61,589 bases of DNA, taken from contig NZ_AJLK01000019.1 of assembly GCF_000317205.1 (NCBI RefSeq), positions 1-61,589 of the forward strand, in the 5' to 3' direction. Of this stretch, positions 26,198 to 38,842 are shown piece by piece. This DNA is from Fischerella muscicola PCC 7414. Its GTDB lineage: Bacteria > Cyanobacteriota > Cyanobacteriia > Cyanobacteriales > Nostocaceae. The notes beneath the pieces were generated by a model that was given only the letters and a program-made list of their open reading frames with translations, searched no databases and was not told the origin of the DNA. Position 1 is the first letter of the stretch, and the number at the start of each line of letters is the position of its first letter. The translations under genes were made by a program, and so were the position numbers.

Positions 26198-27418
26198 TTA
26201 GCCCAGCTTTTCAAACACCTTAAACAAAGGTAAATACATCGACATCAAAATAGTACCAACCATTCCACCCAAAACTACAATCATCACTGGTTCCAAAACA
26301 CTAGTAAGGGCTTTCACTGCTTGTTCTACTTCATCTTCATAGAAATCAGCTATTTTCATCAACATGCCATCTAATTCACCAGTTTCCTCACCAATACTGA
26401 TCATTTGAATTGCCATAGGAGGAAAAACTTTCTCTTTTTGTAAGGCAATGCTAATCATACCTCCTTGTTGAATTTCTGCACGTGCTGCATCAATAGCATT
26501 AGAAACTACTTGATTACCAGAAGTATCTCGCACAATTTCTAAAGAAGTGAGAATTGGTACACCTGAACGAGTCAAAGCCCCAAAAGTACGACTAAAACGA
26601 GCAACAGATGACTTTTGGATTAAGTCACCAAATAATGGCATTTTGAGGGAAAGACGATCAATAGTTTCTTTACCAACACGAGTTTTATAGTACTGCTTGT
26701 AAGCAAATGCTGCTGCCATTAAAAATCCAACAAACACAAAAATTCGCCAACTTCGTAGCACCTCACTACAAAACATCATGAATTGAGTCAAGGGTGGTAA
26801 TTCTGTTCCTAATTCCTCAAAAATTTTGGCAAAAATGGGAATCAGAAAAACCGTCATACCCACAAAAATAGCGATCGCGATAATACTAACGGCAACTGGA
26901 TAAGCAAGTGCTGATTTAATTTGGTTTTGTAAACGGGCAACATCTTCTAATAACTTGGCTAAGCGATTTAGGACTTCATCTAGAACACCACCGACCTCGC
27001 CAGCCTGAATCATACTGACATATAAACCATCAAAACAATCAGGATGCTTACGCATTGCTTCTGAAAGGTTTACCCCATTTTGGACTTCACTACTAATATC
27101 CAAGAGGGATTGTTTGAGTTTAGGATTAGTACATTGCTCAGACAGTACTCCTAAACTTCTAACTATGGCTACTCCTGCATTCACCAAAGCAGCAAATTGA
27201 CGAGAAAAAACAGCTTTGTCTTTAACAGATACTTTGACTAATGATGTCTGGAATTTGTTCAAATCAAAGTCTGCAAAACCTTGAGATTTTTTCAAGTCTT
27301 GGACAACAAATCCTTGCTGCCTAAGAGTAGTACGTGCTTCTACCAAGTTTTCAGCAACAATTTTTTCTTTTTTGGATTTGCCTTGTGCATCCCGAACACG
27401 GGCAACGAATGTAGGCAT
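26198..27418 (-). CDS. pilC: Type IV pilus inner-membrane platform protein PilC
   Basis: 406 aa GspF/PilC protein. It anchors the pilus assembly motors at the inner membrane. Two T2SSF domains: first about 70-195 (FSRQFAALVNAGVAIVRSL... ; hydrophobic VAVSIIAIAIFVGMTVFLIP about 173-192), second about 275-400 (FSRTFGALTRSGVPILTSLE; VMIVVLGGMVGTILMSMYLP). The N-terminus (MPTFVARVRDAQGKSKKEKI) is typical. Third gene after pilB and pilT on the same strand. Confidence 0.96.
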   Translation of the reverse strand: MPTFVARVRDAQGKSKKEKIVAENLVEARTTLRQQGFVVQDLKKSQGFADFDLNKFQTSLVKVSVKDKAVFSRQFAALVNAGVAIVRSLGVLSEQCTNPKLKQSLLDISSEVQNGVNLSEAMRKHPDCFDGLYVSMIQAGEVGGVLDEVLNRLAKLLEDVARLQNQIKSALAYPVAVSIIAIAIFVGMTVFLIPIFAKIFEELGTELPPLTQFMMFCSEVLRSWRIFVFVGFLMAAAFAYKQYYKTRVGKETIDRLSLKMPLFGDLIQKSSVARFSRTFGALTRSGVPILTSLEIVRDTSGNQVVSNAIDAARAEIQQGGMISIALQKEKVFPPMAIQMISIGEETGELDGMLMKIADFYEDEVEQAVKALTSVLEPVMIVVLGGMVGTILMSMYLPLFKVFEKLG

Positions 27419-27534
27419 AATTTCCTCTATCCGTATGAAAGTTAATAATTTAGTTGTTGGTTATTAGTTGTTAGTTGTTTGAGAAATACTGAAACATTCA
27501 AGCAACAACGAACTGTCAACTAATAACAAAATTT

Positions 27535-28662
27535 TTAATGTGCTTTTACAGTCCCAGCAGTACCGACTTTCCCAGCAGCAGGTGGTGCAGCAGGGCCAAT
27601 GAGACGTTGCACTTCATCTGGCTTAGAAGTTTTAGACATTGCTGCTTCAAAAGAAATAGTTCCCGCTTTATATAAATCAGCTAAAACCTTCTCCAGAGTT
27701 TGCATACCTAATTTACCACCTGTCTGAATAGATGAGTAAATTTGTGCTGTTTTGCCTTCACGAATTAAGTTAGAAATGGCCGGAGTCACTATCATTATTT
27801 CCTGTGCCATTACCCGACCAAATTCACCAGGTTTAGGATTCTTTTTTGGAACTAAAGTTTGACTAAATACGGCAACTAACGAGTTAGATAACTGTACCCT
27901 TACCTGAGTTTGTTTTTCATGGGGAAAAACGTCAATAATTCGGTCAACAGTTTGTGCTGCCGAACTAGTGTGTAAAGTACCAAATACTAAGTGACCAGTT
28001 TCAGCAGCAGAAATAGCCAAAGAAATAGTTTCTAAGTCCCGCATTTCTCCTACCAGAATAATATCTGGGTCTTCTCTAAGAGCAGCTTTCAAAGCATTAG
28101 CAAAACTCTTTGTATCTTCACCCAATTGCCTTTGATGAATCAGACTTTTAATTGGTTCATAAACAAACTCTATCGGGTCTTCTACAGTCAAAATATGTTC
28201 TGCGCGTGTGCGGTTAATTAAATCAATCATTGCCGCTAGAGTAGTTGTTTTTCCAGAACCAGTAGGGCCTGTAACTAGAATTAATCCTCTAGGCTTTTCC
28301 GACATTTCTCGTACTACATCGGGCAAACCTAATTTTTCAAAGTTAGGTATTTTAGAACTTAATGCCCGCAAACAAGCTGCATAAGAACCGCGTTCTTTAT
28401 AAACATTAACGCGGAAACGTGCTAATCCCTTAACACCATAAGAACAATCTAATTCCCAGTTTTGCTCTAATGTTTTTCGTTGGGAGTTATTGAGCATACT
28501 AAAAATCAACCTTTGGCACTGATCCCCAGACAAAGGCTCTTCGCCAATGGGTGTTAATTTACCACTAATGCGAAAATAGGGAGGCAAACCAGCGGATAAA
28601 TGCATATCCGAACCACCCATGTCAATCATTTGTTCCATTAAATCTTCAATCATCATCTCCAT
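27535..28662 (-). CDS. pilT: Twitching motility ATPase PilT
   Basis: 375 aa hexameric ATPase that powers pilus retraction. N-terminal PAS-like domain (GGSDMHLSAGLPPYFRISG), Walker A GPTGSGKTTT (about 133-142), Asp box EDPIEFVYE, Walker B ILVGEMRD, His box GHLVFGTLHT, and the PilT signature close to AISNLIREGKTAQIYS, which separates PilT from PilB. Ends in an Ala/Pro/Gly-rich tail. Between pilB and pilC in one operon, with heptamer-rich spacers on both sides. Confidence 0.97.
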   Translation of the reverse strand: MEMMIEDLMEQMIDMGGSDMHLSAGLPPYFRISGKLTPIGEEPLSGDQCQRLIFSMLNNSQRKTLEQNWELDCSYGVKGLARFRVNVYKERGSYAACLRALSSKIPNFEKLGLPDVVREMSEKPRGLILVTGPTGSGKTTTLAAMIDLINRTRAEHILTVEDPIEFVYEPIKSLIHQRQLGEDTKSFANALKAALREDPDIILVGEMRDLETISLAISAAETGHLVFGTLHTSSAAQTVDRIIDVFPHEKQTQVRVQLSNSLVAVFSQTLVPKKNPKPGEFGRVMAQEIMIVTPAISNLIREGKTAQIYSSIQTGGKLGMQTLEKVLADLYKAGTISFEAAMSKTSKPDEVQRLIGPAAPPAAGKVGTAGTVKAH

Positions 28663-28777
28663 AGTTTTTTCCTTTGTTATTGGTTGATTGTTGGTTGTTG
28701 ATTGTTAGTTATTCCATAGACGCGTAAGCGGCTTCCCGCAGGGTACAACAAACAACTAACAACTACGAACTCATCAA

Positions 28778-30790
28778 TTAATCTTGAAAACGAGACGTCA
28801 TACAATACGGACAATCCAACCATTCTGGCCGCAACCCAGCATCGCAAGTCCGGCAAGTCAGACTAGTCTTGCGTTTGGCTTTTAATTCTGCTTCTAAGCC
28901 TGTGTCAGTAAAGGTGACTCGTTCTACCTCTTCTAGGGTGGTTAAACCTTGGCGTACTAAGTCCAAGCTGTACGCCAGCAAGGTTTTCATACCCTCTTCT
29001 ACTGCTACTTCTTTGATGCGTTCTGTTGGTGCTTCTTCGTTAATGAGGGTTTGCAGATTTTCACTAATTCGCATTACCTCATAGACACCACAACGTCCTT
29101 TGTAGCCTACGCCATTACAGGTGGGACAAATATGACCTTGAGTTTTGGCTGCTTGAATTTCCTCTGTGGTCAGAGTATTAGCTTTATAAAAGGTTATTCC
29201 TACTTCTTGGGAAGCCGACAAACCATAACGAGCGAGTTCTTCTACAGTTGGTGTATAGGGAATGCGACAGTCAGGACACACACGCCGTACCAAACGCTGG
29301 GCCAAGACACCAATCAATGAACTGGAAACCATGAAAGGTTCAATCCCCATTTCTCCTAAACGAGCGATCGCACCAGGGGCGTCATTAGTATGTAAAGTAG
29401 TCAATACTAAGTGACCTGTTAACGCTGCTTCAATCGCTGTTTTTGCCGTTTCCTTATCCCGTGTCTCACCCACCAGTAGCACATCTGGATCTTGCCGCAA
29501 AAATGCCCTTAATGCAGTCGCAAAATCTAACCCTTTTTCCCGAATCACCTGTACTTGAGTAATTCCCGGCAAGCTGTACTCAATTGGATCTTCTACAGTA
29601 CTGATATTAATTCCCGGCTCGTTTCTTTCTGCTAGCGCCGAATACAACGAAGTTGTTTTACCAGAACCTGTTGGCCCGGTTACTAAAATTAAGCCAAAGG
29701 GACGGCTAACCATTTCTTGAACAATATGCAAAGTCTCTGGATCGGTAATTAACTTATCCAAACCCAGTTGTGTGGCAGAGTTATCCAAAATCCGTAGTAC
29801 TACCTTTTCCCCGTAGCGACTCGGCAAAGTATTTACACGGAAGTCAACTTTACGTCCCTCGAACAACCGCCTAATCCGTCCGTCTTGAGGTAAGCGTCGT
29901 TCAGCAATATCTAAATTGGCGATGATTTTAAACCGCGCTGTCACAGCAGGAATGATTTTTTTTGGCAAAGGGTCGAAAGCCTCGCGCAACACTCCATCTT
30001 TACGAAAGCGAATCCGGAGATTCTCTTCCTGGGGTTCGATGTGAATATCAGAAACCTTCTCATGCAGTGCTTTAGCTAAGATTCTGTTAACCAGATTGAT
30101 TACAGGGGCATCCTCAGCACCCTTCATCGCCGCCCCTAAGTCAGCCTCGGATTCTTCTGGGGCGTCGTCTATGTTAAGATTTTCTAGATTTTCTAAATCT
30201 TGATTGATGTCTGTGTATTTTTCTTGTTCTAAATGCTTTTGCCGAACAGCTAAATCATCTAGATATACATTGATTAACAGTTGATAATCTTCTTGGGTAA
30301 TTACCATGCGCTGCAAGGCCAACCCTTGGGGGCGCAAAATCCGGTTTAAGTCATCGGAAGCTTCGAGATTATCTGGATCAACCATCGCTACTAGAACAGA
30401 GGGCGGGTTTTGATCCTCGTTTTTCGACAGTGGTACTAAGCGGTGACGACGACAAACATCAACTGGAATCAGGGTATCAATCAGGTGGGCTACTGTGGTG
30501 CTGCCTACTGAACTAATTTCCGGATCGAGGGATTCTACGCCATAAAGTATTTTAAGTTCAAATAACTGCTGTTTTTTGTACTGCCTAAGTAACTCTGGTG
30601 ATAATTGTCGACCCGATACTGATTCCAGTACTTCTGTTAAAGGGATACCAGACTTGCGGCTTTCAATCAGCGCCTGTCTCATTTGTTCGCTGTTAACAAA
30701 GCCAGATTGTACAAGTTTGTTACCGAAGGGTGAAAATTCTGCTCTGGTAGATAGAGCCGTACTACGCCTTTGTGGTGACGAGTTAGTCAT
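28778..30790 (-). CDS. pilB: Type IV pilus assembly ATPase PilB
   Basis: 670 aa extension ATPase. The N-terminal MshEN/T2SSE-N domain (about 25-170) is followed by the ATPase core with SDIHIEPQEENLRIRFRKDG, Walker A GPTGSGKTTS, EDPIEYSLPG, Walker B LLVGETRDKET, and a zinc motif (RVCPDC about 520; CPTCNGVGYKGRCG about 566). The C-terminus carries an additional two-CxxC ribbon-like motif (CRTCDAGLRPEWLDCPYC), an extension beyond minimal PilB and useful as a docking site. First gene of pilB-pilT-pilC. Confidence 0.96.
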   Translation of the reverse strand: MTNSSPQRRSTALSTRAEFSPFGNKLVQSGFVNSEQMRQALIESRKSGIPLTEVLESVSGRQLSPELLRQYKKQQLFELKILYGVESLDPEISSVGSTTVAHLIDTLIPVDVCRRHRLVPLSKNEDQNPPSVLVAMVDPDNLEASDDLNRILRPQGLALQRMVITQEDYQLLINVYLDDLAVRQKHLEQEKYTDINQDLENLENLNIDDAPEESEADLGAAMKGAEDAPVINLVNRILAKALHEKVSDIHIEPQEENLRIRFRKDGVLREAFDPLPKKIIPAVTARFKIIANLDIAERRLPQDGRIRRLFEGRKVDFRVNTLPSRYGEKVVLRILDNSATQLGLDKLITDPETLHIVQEMVSRPFGLILVTGPTGSGKTTSLYSALAERNEPGINISTVEDPIEYSLPGITQVQVIREKGLDFATALRAFLRQDPDVLLVGETRDKETAKTAIEAALTGHLVLTTLHTNDAPGAIARLGEMGIEPFMVSSSLIGVLAQRLVRRVCPDCRIPYTPTVEELARYGLSASQEVGITFYKANTLTTEEIQAAKTQGHICPTCNGVGYKGRCGVYEVMRISENLQTLINEEAPTERIKEVAVEEGMKTLLAYSLDLVRQGLTTLEEVERVTFTDTGLEAELKAKRKTSLTCRTCDAGLRPEWLDCPYCMTSRFQD

Positions 30791-31396
30791 ATATCAGCTA
30801 TGAATAGCGGGAACCTCTCAATAGAGTATTCCCAAGCTGAGAACAAGAATTTACATACCCACTTAAATAAAAATAGGGTAAAGGGGAAAGGGTAAGGGGG
30901 AAAGGAAAGAGGAATTTTTATGCCCTCGTTCTACCCAATAAAAAGTATGTAATTATTTAAAATTAAATTGTTGAATATACGTAAAAACTCTAATGTTCAG
31001 AACAGGAGACTAGAAAACAAAGTGGCGATCGCCAAAATTTAAGATAACTAGAGCTATTGGCTTTTATCTAGCATCAGCGTCTGCACTAAGATGTCCAGCA
31101 TTTGTCAAAATAGATGACGGTGACATCACTTCCAGGAGAATGTCGGCAACAAAACACGCTATTGTTGCCAGCTAGCCATAGACTTCTTGCACTCTTGTGG
31201 GGCAAGGGTAAAGAGTAAGGGGTAAAGGTTAAAGGGTAAAGGGCAAAGGAATTTTATTGAGCAATTCTTTTTTCCAGTTTCTTTTATCTTTTCCCTACAA
31301 CAACTTTACTCTTTTCTCAATTTCTACAAAAAGTCTAATGTATAGCTGCAAATATAGCGATAAATTGTCGTATCAAGTATCTGGGATGAGTACATA
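30791..31396. promoter_or_regulatory. Divergent region pilB / grpE with heptamer arrays
   Basis: 606 bp holding the pilB operon and grpE promoters. Two G/A-rich heptamer arrays: about 30876-30910 (GGGTAAA/GGGGAAA) and 31206-31247 (six units of GGGTAAA and variants). No CIRCE-like heat-shock element seen. Confidence 0.6.
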
Positions 31397-32140
31397 ATGA
31401 TGGACGAAGATAAACAAATAAACAACACGAGTCAGCAATTGGGTGAACCAATAGAGGTCAAACAAGCAATGAACAGTGACTCCCCAGTTCCAATGAATGC
31501 CAACGAACCTGGCAGCGAGGTGACAGAGCAAGTGGCAGATGCTACTAGCGTACCTGAAAACACAGTTACACCCAGTAAAGAAAATGGGGTTGCTGCTGGT
31601 CAGACAGTTGATACAGCTGCTTTAGCACAGATGAGTCAACAAATCGAGTCTCTCAAGGCTCAGTTAGAAGAACGTAGCAGCCAATATATGCGAATTGCGG
31701 CAGATTTTGAGAATTACCGCAAACGCACGATTAAAGAAAAAGAGGATCTAGAGGCGCAGGCAAAGCGGAATGCTATTACTGAATTGCTACCAGTAGTTGA
31801 TAATTTCGAGCGGGCGCGATCGCAAATCAAACCCCAAAACGATGGGGAAATGGCAATTCATAAAAGTTATCAAGGAGTTTACAAATTACTAGTAGATAGC
31901 CTGAAGCGCCTGGGTGTATCACCAATGCGTCCCGAAGGTCAACCATTCGATCCCAACCTACACGAAGCAGTAATGCGGGAACCTACGGATGAATATCCTG
32001 AAGGAACAGTGTTAGAAGAGTTAGTACGCGGATATTACTTGGGTGATCGCGTGCTACGCCATGCAATGGTTAAAGTGGCTGCTCCTAAAGAAGATACCCC
32101 ATCTTCAGAGGAAAACCAGTCTCCTCCAACAAATAGTTAA
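31397..32140 (+). CDS. grpE: Nucleotide exchange factor GrpE
   Basis: 247 aa. Releases ADP from DnaK. A long acidic, disordered N-terminus (about 1-80) precedes the coiled coil ([20 protein letters not shown]) and the conserved core [33 protein letters not shown], then the C-terminal beta wing ([30 protein letters not shown] begins it). Start at ATG 31397 or the adjacent ATG 31400. Followed by dnaK and dnaJ on the same strand: the chaperone cluster. Confidence 0.96.
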   Translation: MMDEDKQINNTSQQLGEPIEVKQAMNSDSPVPMNANEPGSEVTEQVADATSVPENTVTPSKENGVAAGQTVDTAALAQMSQQIESLKAQLEERSSQYMRIAADFENYRKRTIKEKEDLEAQAKRNAITELLPVVDNFERARSQIKPQNDGEMAIHKSYQGVYKLLVDSLKRLGVSPMRPEGQPFDPNLHEAVMREPTDEYPEGTVLEELVRGYYLGDRVLRHAMVKVAAPKEDTPSSEENQSPPTNS

Positions 32141-32146
32141 ATATTT

Positions 32147-32174
32147 GTTTGTTGTTTGTTGTTTGTTGTTTGAA
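32147..32174. repeat. Tandem heptamer (GTTTGTT)n
   Basis: Three GTTTGTT units and a variant GTTTGAA just past the grpE stop, followed by a CAAC-rich complementary arm to about 32230. May weaken or terminate grpE transcripts. Confidence 0.88.
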
Positions 32175-32319
32175 ACATCTAACTATCAACAACGAACCAC
32201 CAACTACCAACAATTAACTATTGACCACTGACTAACTAGGCGAGCATCGCATATAACAAAAGGTAGTCCGCGAAATATAACGCCCGAAGTTTTGTCGCTT
32301 TCCCTAGTGGAAACGCCAA

Positions 32320-32369
32320 CGGAGGGACGGTTCCCAGTGGATAAACACCACTGGAAAAACTGTCCTCCG
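32320..32369 (+). promoter_or_regulatory. Long hairpin in the dnaK leader
   Basis: CGGAGG...AC-GTT pairs with AACTGTCCTCCG, and an inner stem CCAGTG / CACTGG caps it (loop GATAAAC), 55 nt before the dnaK ATG. If transcribed it would form a long interrupted stem. It could be a regulatory leader, or a dispersed repeat. Confidence 0.55.
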
Positions 32370-32424
32370 AAAGCTACCGTCTATACTTCGAGGGATAAAG
32401 TACTAAGTAAAAATACCGATACAA

Positions 32425-34386
32425 ATGGGAAAAGTTATTGGGATCGACTTAGGCACTACCAACAGTTGCGTCGCAGTTTTGGAAGGTGGTCAACCAGTTG
32501 TTATTGCCAACTCAGAAGGCGGACGAACCACTCCTAGTATCGTAGGTTTTGGCAAAGGCGGTGAACGCTTGGTTGGTTCACTGGCAAAGCGCCAAGCCGT
32601 CACGAATGCCGAAAACACAATCTACAGTATTAAACGATTCATCGGTCGTCGCTGGGATGACACAGAAGCAGAACGCGATCGCGTACCTTATAACTGTGTC
32701 AAAGGTCGAGATGACACTGTTGATGTTCAAATTCGTGGACGAAACTACACACCACAAGAAATTTCCGCAATGATCCTACAAAAACTCAAACAGGATGCGG
32801 AAAACTTTTTGGGTGAAACGGTGACAAAAGCAGTAATTACCGTACCTGCTTATTTTACAGATGCTCAAAGACAAGCAACCAAAGACTCTGGAACCATCGC
32901 TGGACTTGAAGTATTGCGGATCATTAACGAGCCAACCGCAGCCGCTTTAGCTTTTGGTTTAGATAAGCAGGACCAAGAACAGCTAATTCTAGTGTTTGAT
33001 TTGGGAGGTGGTACTTTCGATGTATCCATCCTGCAATTAGGGGATGGTGTGTTTGAGGTTAAAGCAACTAGTGGTAACAACCACTTGGGTGGAGACGATT
33101 TTGATAACTGTATCGTCCGTTGGATGATAGATATATTTATACAACAAGAGAAAATCGACCTTTCCCAAGACAAAATGGCTCTGCAACGCTTGCGGGAAGC
33201 AGCAGAAAAGGCAAAAATTGAACTCTCAACTATGATGAGTACTTCAATTAACTTGCCATTTATTACTGCCAATGAAACAGGGCCAAAACATCTAGAAATG
33301 GAACTCACCCGTGCCAAATTTGAAGAATTGACGGGTCATTTAATAGAATCCACCATAGAACCGATGGTTCAGGCACTCAAAGACGCAGACCTGAAACCAC
33401 AAGCCATTGATCGGATTATTTTGGTCGGTGGTTCTACTCGTATTCCCGCTGTCCAAAATGCCTTAATTAAATTTTTTAACGGCAAAACACCTGATCGTTC
33501 TATTAACCCAGATGAAGCAGTGGCACTGGGAGCTGCTATCCAGGCTGGGGTACTGGGTGGCGAAGTTGACAATCTCCTGTTATTGGATGTTACACCTCTG
33601 TCACTGGGAATTGAAACTCTAGGAGAAGTGTTCACCAAAATCATCGAACGCAACACTACAATTCCTACCAGTAAATCCCAAGTTTTTTCCACAGCTGTTG
33701 ATGGGCAAACCTCAGTGGAAATTCATGTCCTCCAAGGTGAACGGGCGATGGCAAAAGATAATAAAAGCTTGGGTAAATTTTTACTCACAGGAATTCCGCC
33801 AGCGCCTCGTGGTGTACCGCAAATTGAAGTCAGTTTTGAGATTGATGTCAACGGGATCATGAAAGTCTCTGCTCAAGATAAAGGTACAGGCAGAGAACAG
33901 AGTATTCGAATTACTAACACAGGTGGCTTAAGCAGCAACGAAGTAGAACGGATGCGGCAAGAAGCTGAAATGTTCGCCGAAGAAGACAGAAGACGCATAG
34001 AACTGGCAGCATTGAAAAACCAAGCGGATAATTTGTTGTACAGCTACGAATCAACCCTCAAAGATAATGGCAACTTGATCGGCGAACAGATGAAAGGTTT
34101 GGCAGATGAAAAACTTGTCCATCTGAAAGCAGCTATTTCTGAATCCAGCATTTCTGTTGCGGAATTCAAACAGCGCTTAGAAGACTTCCAGCAAACGCTA
34201 TTTAACATTGGTGTTGAAGTTTACAACCGTGTTAATGATGGTCAAATGGATGATTTTCCCTCCTATGCAGATAGTTCCCCTACACCGGAACAATCTGAAT
34301 CATTGCATGGCACGCTTACACCACAATTTAACTTTGATTTTGAAGAGGAAAATACTCTACATGCTGATTATGAGACGATAGATTAG
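32425..34386 (+). CDS. dnaK: Chaperone DnaK (Hsp70)
   Basis: 653 aa. ATP-dependent Hsp70. The actin-like ATPase domain has [17 protein letters not shown] (about 5), [29 protein letters not shown] and [13 protein letters not shown]. The substrate-binding domain begins after the linker [17 protein letters not shown], and the helical lid is acidic at the end (HADYETID). It lacks an EEVD-type tail. Cyanobacteria have several DnaK paralogs; the link to grpE and the divergence from the [18 protein letters not shown] form suggest the cluster-type paralog, a tentative point. Confidence 0.95.
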   Translation: MGKVIGIDLGTTNSCVAVLEGGQPVVIANSEGGRTTPSIVGFGKGGERLVGSLAKRQAVTNAENTIYSIKRFIGRRWDDTEAERDRVPYNCVKGRDDTVDVQIRGRNYTPQEISAMILQKLKQDAENFLGETVTKAVITVPAYFTDAQRQATKDSGTIAGLEVLRIINEPTAAALAFGLDKQDQEQLILVFDLGGGTFDVSILQLGDGVFEVKATSGNNHLGGDDFDNCIVRWMIDIFIQQEKIDLSQDKMALQRLREAAEKAKIELSTMMSTSINLPFITANETGPKHLEMELTRAKFEELTGHLIESTIEPMVQALKDADLKPQAIDRIILVGGSTRIPAVQNALIKFFNGKTPDRSINPDEAVALGAAIQAGVLGGEVDNLLLLDVTPLSLGIETLGEVFTKIIERNTTIPTSKSQVFSTAVDGQTSVEIHVLQGERAMAKDNKSLGKFLLTGIPPAPRGVPQIEVSFEIDVNGIMKVSAQDKGTGREQSIRITNTGGLSSNEVERMRQEAEMFAEEDRRRIELAALKNQADNLLYSYESTLKDNGNLIGEQMKGLADEKLVHLKAAISESSISVAEFKQRLEDFQQTLFNIGVEVYNRVNDGQMDDFPSYADSSPTPEQSESLHGTLTPQFNFDFEEENTLHADYETID

Positions 34387-36363
<1,977 letters not shown>

Positions 36364-36367
<4 letters not shown>

Positions 36368-37473
36368 CAGAGGAAGGATTACAAGATTCTTGTAGGTTGT
36401 TGGGTACGGTGTTAGCCGTGCAGGCTAATTATTATCGAGTACAGCTAGATTTCGATGGGGAGGTGGGGAGTTTAGGAGGTGGGGAGAATGCAAAATCAAA
36501 TTCCCCACATCCTCCACTTCTGTTGTGTACCCGTAGAACGCGCTTAAAAAAAATTGGTCAGCAGGTAATGGTAGGCGATCGCGTCGTGGTAGAAGAACCT
36601 GATTGGGCTGGCCAAAGAGGCGCGATCGCTGATGTTTTACCCCGAAAAAATCAATTGGATCGTCCGGCGATCGCGAATGTCAATCAAATTCTTTTGGTGT
36701 TTGCCGTTGCTGATCCACCTCTAGAACCCTATCAACTTAGCCGCTTTCTAGTAAAAGCTGAATCTACAGGTTTAGATGTAGTTTTATGTCTAAATAAAAG
36801 TGACTTAATTACAACCCAACAGCAGGCGGAAATAAATCAACGTCTGAGCAATTGGGGTTATCAGCCAATATTCATCAGTATATATAAGAGTATAAATATT
36901 GACAATTTAGCAAACCTACTCAAAGAGAATATCACTGTTCTCGCTGGCCCCTCGGGTGTGGGAAAGTCCAGTCTAATCAATGCTTTGATTCCTAACATTA
37001 ACCTGCGAGTAGGTGAAATTTCTGGTAAACTTGCTCGTGGTCGTCACACTACTCGCCACGTGGAATTGTTTGATTTGCCTAATGGTGGCTTGTTAGCCGA
37101 CACGCCCGGTTTTAACCAACCTGACTTAGATTGTACACCAGAAGAATTAGCTGCTTATTTCCCAGAAGCTAGACAACGATTAGCTGTTGCTAGGTGTCGA
37201 TTTAGTAATTGTCTGCATCGAGACGAACCTGATTGTGCAGTAAGGGGAGATTGGGAGCGTTATCAGCATTATTTAGAGTTTTTAGAAGAAGCGATCGCCC
37301 GTCAATCTCAACTCAATCAGCAAGCTGATCCAGAATCTACTGTTAAGGTCAAAACAAAAGGTAAAGGCAAGCACCAATACGAACCGAAGTTAGAAAGTAA
37401 AAAATATCGCCAGAAAGCTCGACGCACGCAGTTACAAGAGTTGCAAGAGTTGTATCGAGAGAGTGAAGATTGA
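36364..37473 (+). CDS. rsgA: Ribosome biogenesis GTPase RsgA with in-frame insertion
   Basis: 369 aa. Circularly permuted GTPase that matures the 30S subunit. N-terminal OB domain (about 10-100), then G4 LCLNKSD, G1 LAGPSGVGKSSLIN, G3 DTPGF, and the C-terminal zinc motif (CRFSNCLHRDEPDC). Residues about 31-51 (from DGEVGSLGGGENAK to PHPP) interrupt the OB barrel and are encoded by a GATGGGG/GGGGAG-rich palindromic segment. The basic tail (KTKGKGKHQYEPKLESKKYR) may contact rRNA. Last gene of the overlapping operon. Confidence 0.94.
36454..36518. mobile_element. GATGGGG-type palindromic element inside rsgA
   Basis: Starts GATGGGGAGG (36454) and contains GGAGGTGGGGA / TTCCCCACATCCTCC as inverted arms around an AT-rich centre. 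It is read in frame without a stop. Same family as the segments in mutS2 and the STAND gene. Confidence 0.65.
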
Positions 37474-37619
37474 CATCGTTGGAAGCTCACGCTAAATAGT
37501 GGCGAGTTCGGTTAATAATGACTTCCACAATGGTACATTTACCGTTACCTTGGCTGATAGACAGTTTAGGGGAGAGGATTGGGGATAAGAGAGACAACCA
37601 ACCAGTAACCACTAACCAA

Positions 37620-37650
37620 TGTACAGACGTGCCATGGCACGTCTGGTACA
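37620..37650. repeat. 31-bp palindrome, GACGTGCCATGGCACGTC family
   Basis: Third copy: TGTAC, core AGACGTGCCATGGCACGTCT, GGTACA; one arm lacks a C. Flank ACTAACCA as at 6914-6945. It lies in the 483-bp spacer after rsgA, which otherwise holds the element listed next. Confidence 0.92.
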
Positions 37651-37789
37651 GGATTTAAATGTATCGTAATTAACGTGAAATGGTATTAGCGATGTCAAAA
37701 GTCTGAAAAAATATTTAACGAGCAAGTATACAGTATTTATGCATTTATGCATTGATTGTATTTTGCTCAAATTGAACTATTTATGTCTA

Positions 37790-37929
37790 ATGTGAATAGA
37801 AGAAGCAACATAAGGTTTTTTGGCGATTACCCAATTGATTTTGATTAACGTAGACACACTCAAGAGTGGCTTCCTGTAGGGTACACTAGATAAATTATCG
37901 GTGTGCATCTGTGTTCCATGAGTGTTCGA
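37790..37929 (+). repeat. Dispersed repeat, copy A
   Basis: About 140 bp similar to the reverse complement of 41303-41421. Shared blocks: ATGTGAAT-GAAGAAG-AACATAAGG at one end and ATTATCGGTGTGCATCTGTG to GAGTGTTCGA at the other; a middle TAGGGTACACTAGATA differs. No coding capacity. Confidence 0.85.
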
Positions 37930-37956
37930 TGAGAACAATTTAATTCACATGAGACG

Positions 37957-38664
37957 TTATTTAGTTACTCGTGGTGAATTTCTTGTAGAAGATGATTGCA
38001 AAAACCGTTCATCTAACTTGGTAGCCACATCTTTCACAGATATAGAAGGTTGCTTTTCTGTTAAATACATTACTGCTGTAAATGATCCAAAATTACTACG
38101 GCGGAAACCGATGACGTCAAAATTTACTGGTAGTTCTTGAATCTTGGCGCCTAAACTAAAACCTGTAGAGGTGTTAGCGAGTTTATTAGCTTCAGGAAGG
38201 GCTTTGTAACCTAGCAATTGAACTTGCTGATCTGATGGTAGTACTTGCTGTAATTTTTTGATTTCTTTCTCAAACTCTGGTTGCTGCACTTGCTGTAAAG
38301 CAGCATCGAATTGAGTTTGTTGGGTTTGATTTGCCAGCATTCCCGTAAAGCCCATTACTACTTCCATTTTTTGGGGTTCGATAAAGGCAAAAAAGTTATT
38401 CAGTGGCAGATTTTCTTTAGCAATTAGCTGTTTAAAAGGTTCCAACTGAACTGCGATCGCCTCTTTAAGTTGGGGTGGAACTTCCTTATAACCAGATGGC
38501 AAATCTTGAAGTGTCAGCGTAGTGGTTTGTGTTGGTGCTTTTTTTTCTAAATTTGGGGAAGTTGGTTGTTTGGGTATATCAACAGAGGGAACGGCTTGAA
38601 CTGGAATTGTTGCAAAAACAGCACTAGTGAAGATAGATAAAATTAAAGCAATTTGCTTTTTCAC
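37957..38664 (-). CDS. Secreted conserved hypothetical protein
   Basis: 235 aa from GTG 38664 (KKQIALILSIFTSAVFATIP), with AGGAAAA upstream; a TTG eleven codons earlier is less likely. Signal peptide with probable cleavage after VQA (about residue 24). Mature part is Gln/Pro-rich at first, then TLTLQDLPSGYKEVPPQL and a region with FFAFIEPQKMEVVMGFTG and SFTAVMYLTEKQPSISVKD. I do not recognise a named domain; similar exported proteins occur in filamentous cyanobacteria. Monocistronic. Confidence 0.8.
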   Translation of the reverse strand: MKKQIALILSIFTSAVFATIPVQAVPSVDIPKQPTSPNLEKKAPTQTTTLTLQDLPSGYKEVPPQLKEAIAVQLEPFKQLIAKENLPLNNFFAFIEPQKMEVVMGFTGMLANQTQQTQFDAALQQVQQPEFEKEIKKLQQVLPSDQQVQLLGYKALPEANKLANTSTGFSLGAKIQELPVNFDVIGFRRSNFGSFTAVMYLTEKQPSISVKDVATKLDERFLQSSSTRNSPRVTK

Positions 38665-38842
38665 TTGTAATATTTTCCTTTTGCTTAGGAGGAACAATCA
38701 CTCGAGCATAGCTGCCTTGTTTGAGTGTGGAGTATCAGTCATCATAAAGAATTGGCTAAAGCCTGTTACGATCCCCAGAAAGTCTTAAAATATTGTTAAC
38801 TTCTGCCAAATCCCCAACCTTCAACATATACCCGAAATCATT

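Noticed and set aside
37922-38140. 72-codon plus-strand ORF
   Set aside because: Opposite strand of the secreted-protein gene and overlapping a dispersed repeat.
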